Source of the DNA: Mycolicibacterium fortuitum subsp. fortuitum
GTDB lineage: Bacteria; Actinomycetota; Actinomycetes; Mycobacteriales; Mycobacteriaceae
DNA: 64,000 nucleotides
Direction of reading: 5' to 3'
Assembly (NCBI RefSeq): GCF_022179545.1
Contig: NZ_AP025518.1
Coordinates: 3,224,001-3,288,000 of the forward strand
Shown here one piece after another: positions 45,305-54,629 of this stretch. A program made the position numbers and the translations under genes. Each line of letters starts with the position of its first letter. Position 1 is the stretch's first letter. A model generated the notes under the pieces. That model was not told the origin of the DNA. It saw nothing but the letters and a program-made list of their open reading frames with translations, and ran no database searches.

Positions 45305-46990
45305 ATGAGCCCGATCGCCGAATTCGACTTCATCATCGTGGGAGCAGGCAGCGCAGGCTGTCTGCTCGCCAATCGACTCAGCGCCAACCCCGACCACCGC
45401 GTGCTCTTGATTGAGGCCGGCGGCAAAGACAACTGGTTCTGGATCAAGGTGCCGGTGGGCTACCTCTACACAATCGCGAACCCCCGCACCGACTGGTGCT
45501 TCACCACCGAGGCCGATCCAGGTCTGGCCGGACGCTCCATTCACTACGCGCGGGGCCGGGTGATCGGAGGCTGCTCATCGATCAACGCCATGATCCACAT
45601 GCGCGGACAGTCAAGCGATTACGACCTGTGGGCGCAGGCCACCGGTGACGACCGATGGCGCTGGGGCGGCCCGGACAGTCCTGGCGAGACACTGGCGATC
45701 TACAAGAAGTTGGAAGACTACTTCGGCGGAGCCGACGAGTGGCACGGCACCGGCGGCGAAATCCCCGTCCAGCGGCCTCGCGTGCGCTGGAAGATCCTGG
45801 ACGCCTGGCAGGCCGCCGCTGCCCAGGTCGGCATTGCCCCGATCGACGAGTTCAACCGTGGCGACAACTCCGGCAGCGCGTATTTTCACGTCAACCAACG
45901 GCGCGGACGGCGCTGGTCGATGGCCGACGCCTTCCTGCATCCAGTCGCCCACCGACCAAATCTCACCGTCTACACCCAGGCGCAGGCTCTGCGGCTGCTG
46001 ATGGATGACCAGGTCGACGACACGCAGCGCCACGGTGCGTGGACCACAGCTGCACACCGCGTGACTGGCCTGCGACTGCTCAAGGACGGCCAAATCATCA
46101 ACGTCAAAGCTCGCCGAGAGGTCGTGCTGAGCGCCGGCGCGATCGGCTCGCCACAGCTCATGCAGGCCTCAGGCCTCGGTCCGGCCGGGCTACTCTCCCA
46201 GCACCACGTGCCTGTGGCAGTCGACCTGCCGGGAGTGGGTGAAAACCTGCAGGACCACCTGCAGTTGCGAACCGTCTACCGCATCCAGGGCGCCCAGACC
46301 GTCAATACGTTGTATCGAAACTGGATCACCCGCGGCGGCATGGGTCTTCAGTACCTGGCGCTGCGGTCGGGCCCCATGACCATGCCGCCCTCCACACTCG
46401 GGGCATTCGCCAAAAGCAATCCCGCACTGGCCAGTCCGGATTTGGAATGGCATGTACAGCCACTGTCGTTGCCCAAATTCGGTGATCCCCTGCACGCCTT
46501 CGGCGCCATCACTCCCTCGGTGTGCAACCTGCGCCCAAGCTCGCGTGGTCATGTGCGCATTGCCGATGCAGATCCGCTGACCTACCCGAAGATCTCCTGC
46601 AATTACCTGTCCACCGACGCCGACCGGGAAATCGCCGTGCGCGGCCTCCGGATGACCCGGGAGATCATGGCGGCGCCTGCCCTGGCCCGGTACCACCCAG
46701 AAGAGTTGCTGCCCGGTCCGCAACTGGTGAGCGACGACGACCTGCAGACGGCGGCCGGTGAGCTCGGGACCACGATCTTCCACCCGGTGGGCACGTGTGC
46801 GATGGGAGCCTTTGACGCACAAGGTCTTCCGCGGTCATCCGCTACGGTGCTCGACACCGACTGCCGCGTGTTCCGCGTCGCCGGGCTTCGAGTGGTCGAC
46901 GCTTCGGCGATGCCCACCATCACGTCCGGGAACACCAACGCGCCGGTCATGTTGATTGCCGAGCGCGCTGCGCGGGCGATCCTGGGATAG
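45305..46990 (+). CDS. GMC-family FAD oxidoreductase
   Basis: 561 residues. FAD-binding FIIVGAGSAGCLLANRLS at residues 9-26, LIEAGGKD, the GMC signatures YARGRVIGGCSSINAMIHMRGQSSDYDLWA and SAGAIGSPQLMQASGLGP, and the C-terminal active-site pair HPVGTCAMGAF (His) and TSGNTNAPVMLIAERAARAIL (Asn). Choline-dehydrogenase/alcohol-oxidase type, cytoplasmic, no signal peptide. It oxidises an alcohol, substrate unknown. GNAT gene follows after 14 bases. Confidence 0.95.
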   Translation: MSPIAEFDFIIVGAGSAGCLLANRLSANPDHRVLLIEAGGKDNWFWIKVPVGYLYTIANPRTDWCFTTEADPGLAGRSIHYARGRVIGGCSSINAMIHMRGQSSDYDLWAQATGDDRWRWGGPDSPGETLAIYKKLEDYFGGADEWHGTGGEIPVQRPRVRWKILDAWQAAAAQVGIAPIDEFNRGDNSGSAYFHVNQRRGRRWSMADAFLHPVAHRPNLTVYTQAQALRLLMDDQVDDTQRHGAWTTAAHRVTGLRLLKDGQIINVKARREVVLSAGAIGSPQLMQASGLGPAGLLSQHHVPVAVDLPGVGENLQDHLQLRTVYRIQGAQTVNTLYRNWITRGGMGLQYLALRSGPMTMPPSTLGAFAKSNPALASPDLEWHVQPLSLPKFGDPLHAFGAITPSVCNLRPSSRGHVRIADADPLTYPKISCNYLSTDADREIAVRGLRMTREIMAAPALARYHPEELLPGPQLVSDDDLQTAAGELGTTIFHPVGTCAMGAFDAQGLPRSSATVLDTDCRVFRVAGLRVVDASAMPTITSGNTNAPVMLIAERAARAILG

Positions 46991-47004
46991 CGGGAGTTAC
47001 AGCA

Positions 47005-47502
47005 ATGCGCTATGCCGCCATGCAAACCTCGATTTCTACCGCCCGCTTGAACCTGGAGCTGCGTACCGAGCGCGACGCGGAATGGAATCACGAACTACTC
47101 GGAGAGCACGAAGGCGGAGTCACCGAGTCACTGCAGAGTGTCCGCGATCGCATGGCTGCGCAACGGATCGTGGCCCGACAGAACGGCATTGGATTGCTCA
47201 CGGTTCGCCGACGCGCAGATGATGAACCGCTGGGCTATTGCGGTCTCATCATCGGCCGCTGTTGTCTCGATGAGCCTGAGATCGCCTTCGAGTTGTTCAA
47301 ACGCTTCCACAATCAGGGCTACGGGACCGAAGCTGCCCGCGTGGTCGTCGACGCGGGGTTCGCCACAGGCCGCCGCCGAATCTGGTCGACCGTCGGTGGT
47401 TGGAACAAGCCTTCGCTGCGTGTCTTGGAGAAGGTGGGGTTTGAAAGGCACCACGAAACCACCGACGCAAGCGGCCGTCCGCTGATCTACCTCACGCGAT
47501 AG
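47005..47502 (+). CDS. GNAT-family N-acetyltransferase
   Basis: 165 residues. RimJ/RimL-like layout: STARLNLELRTERDAEWNHELLGEH start, LGYCGLIIGRCCLDEPEIAFELFKRFHNQGYGTEAARVVVDAGFATGRRRIWSTVGGWNKPSLRVLEKVGFERHHET. The acetyl-CoA pocket is seen as NQGYGTEAAR, a variant of the Q/RxxGxG/A motif. Substrate (protein N-terminus, amino-sugar or antibiotic) unknown. Confidence 0.9.
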   Translation: MRYAAMQTSISTARLNLELRTERDAEWNHELLGEHEGGVTESLQSVRDRMAAQRIVARQNGIGLLTVRRRADDEPLGYCGLIIGRCCLDEPEIAFELFKRFHNQGYGTEAARVVVDAGFATGRRRIWSTVGGWNKPSLRVLEKVGFERHHETTDASGRPLIYLTR

Positions 47503-47625
47503 GCTCCCAACCCCTGACAAGGCGCGAGTTCTTGTACATATCGGCAGTAGCACGCCCATTCACGTAGGTAGCGTCTGTGTGAACAGTCGACTTGGAGGTG
47601 GCCAGGACAGGAAGGACCAGAGCAG

Positions 47626-50235
47626 ATGGGCAATCACGACGGAGTCCGCGTCCGTGGGGCGCGCGAGCACAATCTGCGAAACGTTGACGTGGATGTCCCG
47701 CGAGATGCTCTCGTGGCATTCACCGGCGTGTCCGGCTCGGGCAAATCCTCCCTGACCTTCGGCACATTGTTCGCCGAGTCCCAGCGGCGGTACCTGGAAT
47801 CGGTTGCGCCGTATGCGCGTCGCCTGATCGACCAGGTGGGCGTTCCGGACGTCGACTCGATTGAAGGCATGCCTCCCGCCGTCGCACTGCGTCAGCAACG
47901 AGGTGCCACCAGCACACGGTCGTCGGTCGGTAGCGTGACCACCCTGTCCAGCCTGATCCGCATGCTGTACTCGCGCGCGGGTAGTTATCCAGCGGATCAG
48001 CCGATGCTGTACGCAGAGGACTTCTCCCCCAACACTCCTCAGGGCGCTTGCCCCACCTGTCACGGTATGGGACGCGTCTACGAGGTGACCGAAGCACTGA
48101 TGGTGCCGGACCCGACACTGACGATCCGTGAGCGCGCAATCGCCTCATGGCCACCAGCCTGGTACGGCCAGAACCTGCGAGACATCCTGGTCTCTCTCGG
48201 TTACGACGTCGACGTCCCGTGGGAAAAGCTGCCGCGCAAAGACCGTGACTGGATCCTGTTTACCGAAGATCGCCCCACGGTACCGGTCTACGCCGGCCTT
48301 ACCCCGGCGCAAACCCGCCGTGCCATCAAGGACGACTGGGAACCCAGCTACCAGGGCACCTTCATCGGTGCTCGCCGCTACGTTCTGGATACCTTCGCCA
48401 CCACCAAGAGCGCCGGCGTCAAGAAGCGCGTCTCGCAGTTCGTCGGAAGCGGCCCATGCCCGGCGTGCCACGGAAAACGATTGAAACCTGAAGCTCTCGC
48501 GGTGACATTCGAAGGTCTCGACATCGCCGCGCTGTCACGGCTCACGTTGGACCACCTCGCGGCGCTTTGCAGCACCGTGCTCAGCCCGGACTGGGCGCCC
48601 GACGTGTCGGGTGAGGTGCTCGACAAGAAAACACGACGGTCGGCGGTCAAGGCCCGAGTGGAAGCTGGAGGGTCCGCGCATGCCGGAGCGCCAGATGTTC
48701 GGCAGACACTCAACATGTCGGCCGAGAAACGTGCCGCCGCCCAGCGATTGGTGGCCGACCTACAGGAGCGACTGCAACCGCTGATCAGTCTGGGGCTGGG
48801 ATATCTGTCTCTCGCGCGCAGCACGCCAACGCTCTCGGGAGGAGAGCTGCAGCGCGTCCGACTGGCGACGCAGTTGTCGTCTCAGCTGTTCGGAGTCGTG
48901 TACGTGCTGGATGAACCATCGGCCGGTCTGCACCCTCGCGACCGCGACGCGTTGCGCGACATCTTGCAGGGACTCAAGCGCAGCGGCAACAGCGTCTTCG
49001 TGGTCGAGCACTCACTCGACATCATCGCCGCCGCGGACTGGCTGGTCGATATCGGGCCGGGTGCAGGCGTGGACGGCGGTCAGATCCTATACAGCGGGCC
49101 GCCGGCCGGTCTGACCGAAGTCACTGAATCCGTCACGCGCCGTTACTTGTTCGGTAAGGGCGCTCAGAACAGTCCACGCACCCCACGGGACCGGAGCAAC
49201 TGGCTGGAACTCGCCGACGTCCGGCGCAACAACCTGCACGACCTGAGGGTGTCGGTTCCCCTCCGGTGCCTCACCGCAGTTACGGGAGTGTCCGGATCGG
49301 GCAAGTCAAGCCTTGTCGCGCACGCGCTCGCCGAAATCGTGGGCGACCACCTGGGGCGTCCCGTCCGCTTCGACGACGCGGGTGACGATGACCTGCTCGC
49401 CGAGGCCACGCCGGCCGCCTCGGGCGAGGTGGTCGGCCACACCCACGGCATACGCAGAGTCGTGTGCATCGACCAGAAACCCATCGGGCGTACGCCGCGC
49501 TCCAATGTCGCCACCTACACCGGTGTGTTCGACCACATCCGACGACGGTTCGCCGAGACTGCGGAGGCACAGGCTCGGGGCTACAAACCCGGGCGATTCT
49601 CCTTCAACGTCGCCGGTGGGCGTTGCCCAACCTGCGAAGGTGAAGGGTGGGTGATGGTCGAATTACTGTTCCTGCCGAGTGTCTACAGCCCGTGCCCGGA
49701 CTGCCATGGAACCCGATATAACGCAGAGACTCTCGAAATCCGTTGGCACGAACACAACATCGCCGAGGTGCTCGATCTCAGCGTTTCGTCGGCTCGAGAT
49801 TTCTTCGAAGGAGAGACTGACGTACTTCGAGCCATCGAAGCACTGTGCGATGTCGGGCTGGGCTATCTACGACTCGGACATCCGGCCACCGAACTGTCTG
49901 GGGGCGAGGCGCAGCGCGTCAAGCTCGCCGGTGAACTGCAGCGCGCGCACCGAGGCGACACCCTCTATCTGCTCGACGAGCCCACCGCAGGTCTCCACCC
50001 CGCCGACACCGACCGGCTGCTCGCACACCTGCACCGGCTCGTCGATGCGGGCAACACCGTGGTTGCCGCCGAACTGGATATGCGCGTCGTTGCACAGGCT
50101 GACTATGTCATCGACATGGGTCCCGGTGCCGGTGCAGCCGGCGGCCGGATCGTCGCCGCGGGCACCCCGACGGAGATTGCGGACTGCTCGGACAGCGCTA
50201 CTGCGCCCTACCTGGCCGCTGCCCTCGCTTCCTGA
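47626..50235 (+). CDS. UvrA-like ABC ATPase (UvrA paralogue)
   Basis: 869 residues, shorter than UvrA (about 950-970). Two ABC modules: Walker A FTGVSGSGKSSLTFGTLF and VTGVSGSGKSSLVAHAL, signatures LSGGELQRVRLATQL and LSGGEAQRVKLAGEL, Walker B VYVLDEPSAGLHPRD and LYLLDEPTAGLHPAD. Zinc CxxC pairs occur in CPTCHGMGR, CPACHGKRL and CPTCEGEGW...CPDCHGTRY. The reduced length falls where UvrA carries its UvrB-binding/insertion region, as in UvrA2 or DrrC-type paralogues linked to DNA-binding drug tolerance. No efflux or biosynthetic gene adjoins it. Confidence 0.92.
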   Translation: MGNHDGVRVRGAREHNLRNVDVDVPRDALVAFTGVSGSGKSSLTFGTLFAESQRRYLESVAPYARRLIDQVGVPDVDSIEGMPPAVALRQQRGATSTRSSVGSVTTLSSLIRMLYSRAGSYPADQPMLYAEDFSPNTPQGACPTCHGMGRVYEVTEALMVPDPTLTIRERAIASWPPAWYGQNLRDILVSLGYDVDVPWEKLPRKDRDWILFTEDRPTVPVYAGLTPAQTRRAIKDDWEPSYQGTFIGARRYVLDTFATTKSAGVKKRVSQFVGSGPCPACHGKRLKPEALAVTFEGLDIAALSRLTLDHLAALCSTVLSPDWAPDVSGEVLDKKTRRSAVKARVEAGGSAHAGAPDVRQTLNMSAEKRAAAQRLVADLQERLQPLISLGLGYLSLARSTPTLSGGELQRVRLATQLSSQLFGVVYVLDEPSAGLHPRDRDALRDILQGLKRSGNSVFVVEHSLDIIAAADWLVDIGPGAGVDGGQILYSGPPAGLTEVTESVTRRYLFGKGAQNSPRTPRDRSNWLELADVRRNNLHDLRVSVPLRCLTAVTGVSGSGKSSLVAHALAEIVGDHLGRPVRFDDAGDDDLLAEATPAASGEVVGHTHGIRRVVCIDQKPIGRTPRSNVATYTGVFDHIRRRFAETAEAQARGYKPGRFSFNVAGGRCPTCEGEGWVMVELLFLPSVYSPCPDCHGTRYNAETLEIRWHEHNIAEVLDLSVSSARDFFEGETDVLRAIEALCDVGLGYLRLGHPATELSGGEAQRVKLAGELQRAHRGDTLYLLDEPTAGLHPADTDRLLAHLHRLVDAGNTVVAAELDMRVVAQADYVIDMGPGAGAAGGRIVAAGTPTEIADCSDSATAPYLAAALAS

Positions 50236-50333
50236 CCAATCCCCTCGGTCCTGCGTTCGCCCGTCCATCCGAGACGTGAGCAGATCTCGTGTTTGTCGCG
50301 ATGAGTCTGGTCCTTCGGTGCAGTCTGATCTGT

Positions 50334-50900
50334 ATGGGCAGACTCATCTATGGCTTCAACGTGTCGGTGGACGGATACATCGCCGACGCACAAGGCAATA
50401 TCGACTGGTCCGAGCCGAGCGACGAATTGCACCAGTACTGGAACGACTTCGAGCGGGAGACCGCGTGCGCGTTCTACGGGCGGCGGCTCTACGACCTGAT
50501 GTCCGCGTACTGGCCGACTGCCGACCAGGACCCGGACGCCACCCCGCTGATCGTCGACTTCGCCCGCGTCTGGCGCGACATGCCCAAGGTCGTGTTCTCG
50601 CGCACGCTGGAGTCGGTCGGCTGGAACTCCCGCCTGGAACGCGGCGACCCGGTCGAGGTGGTGAAGAAGCTGAAAGGCGACACCGACGGCCAGCTGGAGG
50701 TGGCCGGCGCGACGCTCGCCGCCCCGATTGTGCGAGCCGGGCTGGTGGACGAGTACCGGATCGTGATCGCGCCCACCGCGGTGGGCGGCGGCACCCCGTT
50801 CTTCCCGACGCTGCCGTCATGGATCTCGCTGCGACTGTTGGAGAATCGCACATTCCCGGGCGGCACGGTGCTGCTTCGCTACGAGGCGAAACACGACTAG
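50334..50900 (+). CDS. dihydrofolate reductase/RibD C-terminal domain family protein
   Basis: 188 residues from ATG 50334. MGRLIYGFNVSVDGYIADAQGNIDWSEPSDELHQYWN start, FYGRRLYDLMSAYWPTA, KVVFSRTLESVGWNSRLERGDPVEVVKKLKGDTDGQLEVAGATLAAPIVRAGLVDEYRIVIAPTAVGGGTPFFP are characteristic of the RibD_C-like reductases (NADPH loop, GGxTPFF end). Substrate unknown; common in actinobacteria as a stand-alone gene. Confidence 0.92.
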   Translation: MGRLIYGFNVSVDGYIADAQGNIDWSEPSDELHQYWNDFERETACAFYGRRLYDLMSAYWPTADQDPDATPLIVDFARVWRDMPKVVFSRTLESVGWNSRLERGDPVEVVKKLKGDTDGQLEVAGATLAAPIVRAGLVDEYRIVIAPTAVGGGTPFFPTLPSWISLRLLENRTFPGGTVLLRYEAKHD

Positions 50901-51106
50901 CGGTTGTCCCCGACGCGTGAACGGAGCGGGGCAACCGCATCCGGGCAGTGATGCGACCGCTCGCAGCGGGTATCGTGGCCACCCACGCATTCGGGCTCTC
51001 CCCCGAGCGGCAACCTCGTCGGACCGTCAAAATTTCGGACGTTCGCCGTACGCAAACTCGGTTCGGAGATTTGGCCGTGGCGGCCTAGACGACGATCGGG
51101 GAGCTT

Positions 51107-52000
51107 ATGGGCTTAGCTGACGGTGGCTTCAGGAACGCGAATGAACGGCACCGTTATCTGCACGTCTACGACGAGGTACGGGCGTTGACTTCGCAGCCCG
51201 ATGTGGTGCACGACATCCGCACCGAGTTCGGTGAAGTGCGGGTGTGTCAGCATGGGCCAGCCGGCGGGCCGCCTGTGGTGTTGATCCACGGGTTTTACCT
51301 GACCTCGGCCATGTGGTGGGAGCAAATCCGCGGTCTGACAAGTGGTTTCACGGTTTATACGCTCGATATGTTGGGCCAGCCGGGAGCCAGCACACAAACG
51401 AAAGCGATGACCAAACCCGCACAATGCGCACGCAGCATCGACGCGGTATTGCAGCACCTCGATCTACGGGACGTACATCTGGTGGGTCATTCCTACGGCG
51501 GTTGGCTTGCCACCCACACCGCTGCGCTGGTGCCGAGCCGACTCAGCACACTGACTCTCCTCGATCCCGCGCACACGGTGGCTCGCCTCTCCCCTCAGTT
51601 CTGGCGCAGCCTCGCGCTGCTCCTTACCCGCCCGCATTCCGCACGAGCCGAACACGCAGCGGCATGGGTGACGGGCCATCCACCGCCAGGCAGTTCCATC
51701 GCCATGCTGACTCGGCTCTTTCTGGCGGGATTCGCTGCCTTTGGCCCACCGCGACGGACGGCTCCCTTACTCTTCCCGCCTGACCGCGCGTTGCGTTCGG
51801 TGCACGTCCCTGTCCAGGTTTTGTTGGCAGGCAATACGATTCATGATCCTGACCGTGCGGTTCGCCGGATTCAATCGGTGGTACCGGCATGGCACCATCG
51901 GCTGTGGTCTCAGGCTTCTCACTCGTTGCCGATAGAGGCTGCTGATGAGGTCAACGCCTGCATCCGCAGCTTCGCAATCGCACACAGCGGCGGTGCGTAA
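51107..52000 (+). CDS. alpha/beta-hydrolase
   Basis: 297 residues. HGFYLTSAMWW oxyanion loop, nucleophile elbow VGHSYGGWL (Ser129), acid in GNTIHDPDRA, His in SQASHSLPIEAA. The lid region (about 160-200) is Arg/Pro-rich. No signal peptide. Esterase or C-C hydrolase; substrate cannot be told. The upstream ribosome site is GGGGAG. Confidence 0.9.
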   Translation: MGLADGGFRNANERHRYLHVYDEVRALTSQPDVVHDIRTEFGEVRVCQHGPAGGPPVVLIHGFYLTSAMWWEQIRGLTSGFTVYTLDMLGQPGASTQTKAMTKPAQCARSIDAVLQHLDLRDVHLVGHSYGGWLATHTAALVPSRLSTLTLLDPAHTVARLSPQFWRSLALLLTRPHSARAEHAAAWVTGHPPPGSSIAMLTRLFLAGFAAFGPPRRTAPLLFPPDRALRSVHVPVQVLLAGNTIHDPDRAVRRIQSVVPAWHHRLWSQASHSLPIEAADEVNACIRSFAIAHSGGA

Positions 52001-52079
52001 TCCCCCCGGCACTGGCCAAACACGACGCCAAAAAATCGCGGGCCCGCCATGTCCCTTCCTGTTAGTGTCGATTCACCAT

Positions 52080-52150
52080 CATGGAGTAGATCAGCGGTAG
52101 ATCGCCCGGCTTCGGACCGGGAGGGCGCGGGTTCGATCCCCGCCTCCATG
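52080..52150 (+). tRNA. atypical tRNA, anticodon UCG (would decode CGA, Arg)
   Basis: A full cloverleaf can be drawn by hand. Acceptor CATGGAG/CTCCATG (7 bp, no mismatch), U8-A9, D arm GATC-AGCGGTA-GATC, G26, anticodon arm CCCGG-CTTCGGA-CCGGG (anticodon TCG, 52112-52114), five-base variable loop, T arm GCGGG-TTCGATC-CCCGC. No CCA is encoded and the base after the acceptor is T. Oddities: C1-G72 first pair, U73 discriminator, and an UCG anticodon, whereas bacteria normally read CGA with the inosine-modified ACG tRNA. These would disfavour an ordinary ArgRS substrate. A half-tRNA and a large unknown gene follow immediately. Confidence 0.8.
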
Positions 52151-52173
52151 TCGATGTGACCGCCATGTCGCGA

Positions 52174-52203
52174 CCTGGTGTAGCTCAGCGGCAGAACACC
52201 CGG
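52174..52203 (+). ncRNA. 5' half of a second tRNA-like sequence
   Basis: CCTGGTG-TA-GCTC-AGCGGCA-GAAC-A-CCCGG reproduces acceptor 5' strand, U8A9, D arm (one C-A mismatch) and the 5' strand of the anticodon stem of a tRNA, 23 bases after the complete tRNA. The matching 3' half is absent; the sequence runs straight into the ribosome site (GGAG, 52217-52220) and start of the 791-codon gene. Either a decayed tRNA or a tRNA-like leader of that mRNA. Confidence 0.55.
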
Positions 52204-52226
52204 CTATCGATCAACTGGAGACTGTC

Positions 52227-54602
52227 GTGCCCGATGAGCCCTACCGCACCGCCTCTTTGACGTTCGCGACATCGCAGCTGCAGCGCGCGATGATGCGGAC
52301 GGTTGAGCTGGGCGATGCTACGGACCGTGAGCGGGCGCAGCAGAAAATGCGCCGCTGGCAGGACGTCGTGGCCGGAATGATCAGCGGACAGCTTTCCATC
52401 GGTTCTCGCGCACCTGTCGCCGATACACCCGTGTGGGTGACGTTGGAGGTCGCTCATGGTGGCTTCGCGACCGGTCGATGTGTGGCCGAAAGCGCGCTCA
52501 CCGACGACGAAACAGAGTTACTGGCTGCGCTGCCGGGTGATGTTCCCGGTGTGACTGCGCGTGAGCGGCTCAACCTCTGGTTCCTGGGTGATGCAGGGCA
52601 AGCGCAACTGCGCGAGGCCTTGCACGGCGGCCGCTACCGCGTGGAGGTGCCAGAGGAGGCCGCGCTCGCCGTCGTGGTGCTGTTGCTGGACAACGACTTC
52701 GCCGAACAAGCGCTGGACCTTGTCGCCGAACTGCGGCCCTTCATGCACCGGCTACGGTTCACGCCGCGGTTCGAGTCGGTGGCCCGGCTCTCGGGTGCAG
52801 CGGTGCGTCTGGCCTCGGCTGCGGACACCGCGCAATCTCTGCGAGAAGTGTCCGTGCCGCCCCAAATCGTCGCGATGCGCACGACGCTGGGGGTATGGAA
52901 CCCGCTCTACGACCGACTGGTATCGCTGTGGTCGGCCACCGTGGATGGTGAATTACCCCGCCTGGACGGGAATCGGTCTGTCGTCGGGGGCTGGCCTTGC
53001 CGACGATGGCCCGCAGAGTGGGCGCACGACAGGGCCCGCTGGCTGGCCGATTTTCAACAGGCCTGCCGCAGTTATGAATTCGGCGGGCGCCATGCTCATC
53101 CGAAGAGCAATTTCACCCGGCTGCACCACGCTCTGGAGAGTTGCCCCAACGGAAGTGAGACACTGCCCGCCCACGAGGTCGGCTGGATCCGGCGCGCGCT
53201 GGCGAACACGATCACCCGACACGGAACAACCGGCTCGGAGGGCCGGAGCTCACTACGAGCCACTCAACACGCAATTGCCACCGCGCCAACGTATGCCGAC
53301 CTGGCGCAGGTGCTTGCCCGTCGCTTGGACCGCTACCCCGCCGACGGGGGCATCCCCTCCCTCGACCCGATCGCAGCAGCCGTCGATGCCAACGAGCAGG
53401 CCGTCGACGGCATCCCCGCCGGGACAGCGATGCCGCACCACCTGCTGCGGAAGGCAGCGCGGGCACTTGAAGCGCCCGTGGACGAGTTGGTCAGCCGCGG
53501 TGTCATCCGGTCCAGCGAGGTGCTCGCGATCGTTCTCCCGCAACTGACGTCACGACTGACGGCGGCAAGCATCGATGATGCGGTGCTGGCCGGCCTCTAC
53601 GAACAGACCTACACCGCGTTCCGCCGCCGCCGCAGTCTGCTGCTCCTCAACTTGGAACAGCAGGTGCGCTTCGACGAGCTACCGTGGATCGCCGCCTTGC
53701 ACCCCTGCCGTTCCGGACACGCAGATAACGCCAACGCGGCACGACAGTCGCTGCGGCAAGCCAGCATGCTTGCCCTCACGGCGTTCCCCCACACCATCTT
53801 GCCCAACCCGCTGATCCGGGAACTCCGAACGCTGGCAACGGAATCCGGTCTGCAATTGCCGCTGGTCGAGGAGGTCGCCGCAGATATTTTCATGGGCACC
53901 TTCACGGAAAAATGGCGCAGCGCGGCTGCCATCGCCAGCCGGACCATGGGCGGTACCCTCTACGCCCGCTACTACGACCTCCCGCCTGCTTCTTTCTGGG
54001 CAACCCGCGGCAGAACCACCAGAAGATGGAGGAAGCCGACAGCAGAGGATTTCGCTGCCCTGTGCACCGAGCGAGCCGTAGACGCAAGCGGTCCGCAATT
54101 TCACGCTCGCACCAGTTCCTGGGTCGCGCGCAACGGAGCTGTTCTGGAACAAAGTCAGATCCTGACCACGCATAACTTTGCGACGCTCGTGTACGAGCTC
54201 GCCCTCGTCGAACAAGTCCGCGTATCCGCACATGATATGGCGCGCAACACATTCACCTGGGTCATCCGACGCCTCACCCAGCCGACCCATGACCAACATT
54301 CCGCACTGATACAACTCAAGAACGCCGCCTACGCCTGGCGCCAGGCGATCTTCCTACTCAGCTTCTGCGACCCTGCGGTGCAGCGGTCACAGATGGAGCT
54401 GATGCGCGACGAAGCCGCCGCCGCGGGCATAGATCACTACTTCCGGCCGGCGATTGACGGACTGGCCCACGTGATCGACGGCGGAAGTTTCACCGCATCC
54501 GGCACCGTTGCAGCGGTCACCGGTCGACGCTTTCTCGGATGGGCGGTGGGCCGGCACTGGTACCTGGCCCAGGGCTCGGCGGACAATGCCGGTACAAGCT
54601 GA
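52227..54602 (+). CDS. unknown 791-residue protein directly downstream of tRNA/half-tRNA
   Basis: GTG start at 52227 with GGAG six bases ahead, inside the end of the tRNA-like half. Intact over 791 codons with mycobacterial codon use, so under selection. No signal peptide, membrane helix, Walker motif or nuclease motif that I recognise. Two regions stand out: N-terminal (about 55-160) with PVWVTLEVAHGGFATGRCVAE and RERLNLWFLGDAGQAQLREAL; a Trp/Arg-rich middle (about 245-330) with VVGGWPCRRWPAEWAHDRARWLADF and HPKSNFTRLHHALE; and a largely helical C-terminus with FTEKWRSAAAIASRTMGGTLYARYYDLP and LEQSQILTTHNFATLVYEL. Being locked to an odd tRNA suggests it acts on, or is controlled by, that RNA. 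Confidence 0.8.
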   Translation: MPDEPYRTASLTFATSQLQRAMMRTVELGDATDRERAQQKMRRWQDVVAGMISGQLSIGSRAPVADTPVWVTLEVAHGGFATGRCVAESALTDDETELLAALPGDVPGVTARERLNLWFLGDAGQAQLREALHGGRYRVEVPEEAALAVVVLLLDNDFAEQALDLVAELRPFMHRLRFTPRFESVARLSGAAVRLASAADTAQSLREVSVPPQIVAMRTTLGVWNPLYDRLVSLWSATVDGELPRLDGNRSVVGGWPCRRWPAEWAHDRARWLADFQQACRSYEFGGRHAHPKSNFTRLHHALESCPNGSETLPAHEVGWIRRALANTITRHGTTGSEGRSSLRATQHAIATAPTYADLAQVLARRLDRYPADGGIPSLDPIAAAVDANEQAVDGIPAGTAMPHHLLRKAARALEAPVDELVSRGVIRSSEVLAIVLPQLTSRLTAASIDDAVLAGLYEQTYTAFRRRRSLLLLNLEQQVRFDELPWIAALHPCRSGHADNANAARQSLRQASMLALTAFPHTILPNPLIRELRTLATESGLQLPLVEEVAADIFMGTFTEKWRSAAAIASRTMGGTLYARYYDLPPASFWATRGRTTRRWRKPTAEDFAALCTERAVDASGPQFHARTSSWVARNGAVLEQSQILTTHNFATLVYELALVEQVRVSAHDMARNTFTWVIRRLTQPTHDQHSALIQLKNAAYAWRQAIFLLSFCDPAVQRSQMELMRDEAAAAGIDHYFRPAIDGLAHVIDGGSFTASGTVAAVTGRRFLGWAVGRHWYLAQGSADNAGTS

Positions 54603-54629
54603 TCGACACATCCGTCTGCCCGCGTCCGC

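Noticed and set aside
52174..52250. Second complete tRNA
   Set aside because: The 3' strand of the anticodon stem, T arm and 3' acceptor are absent.
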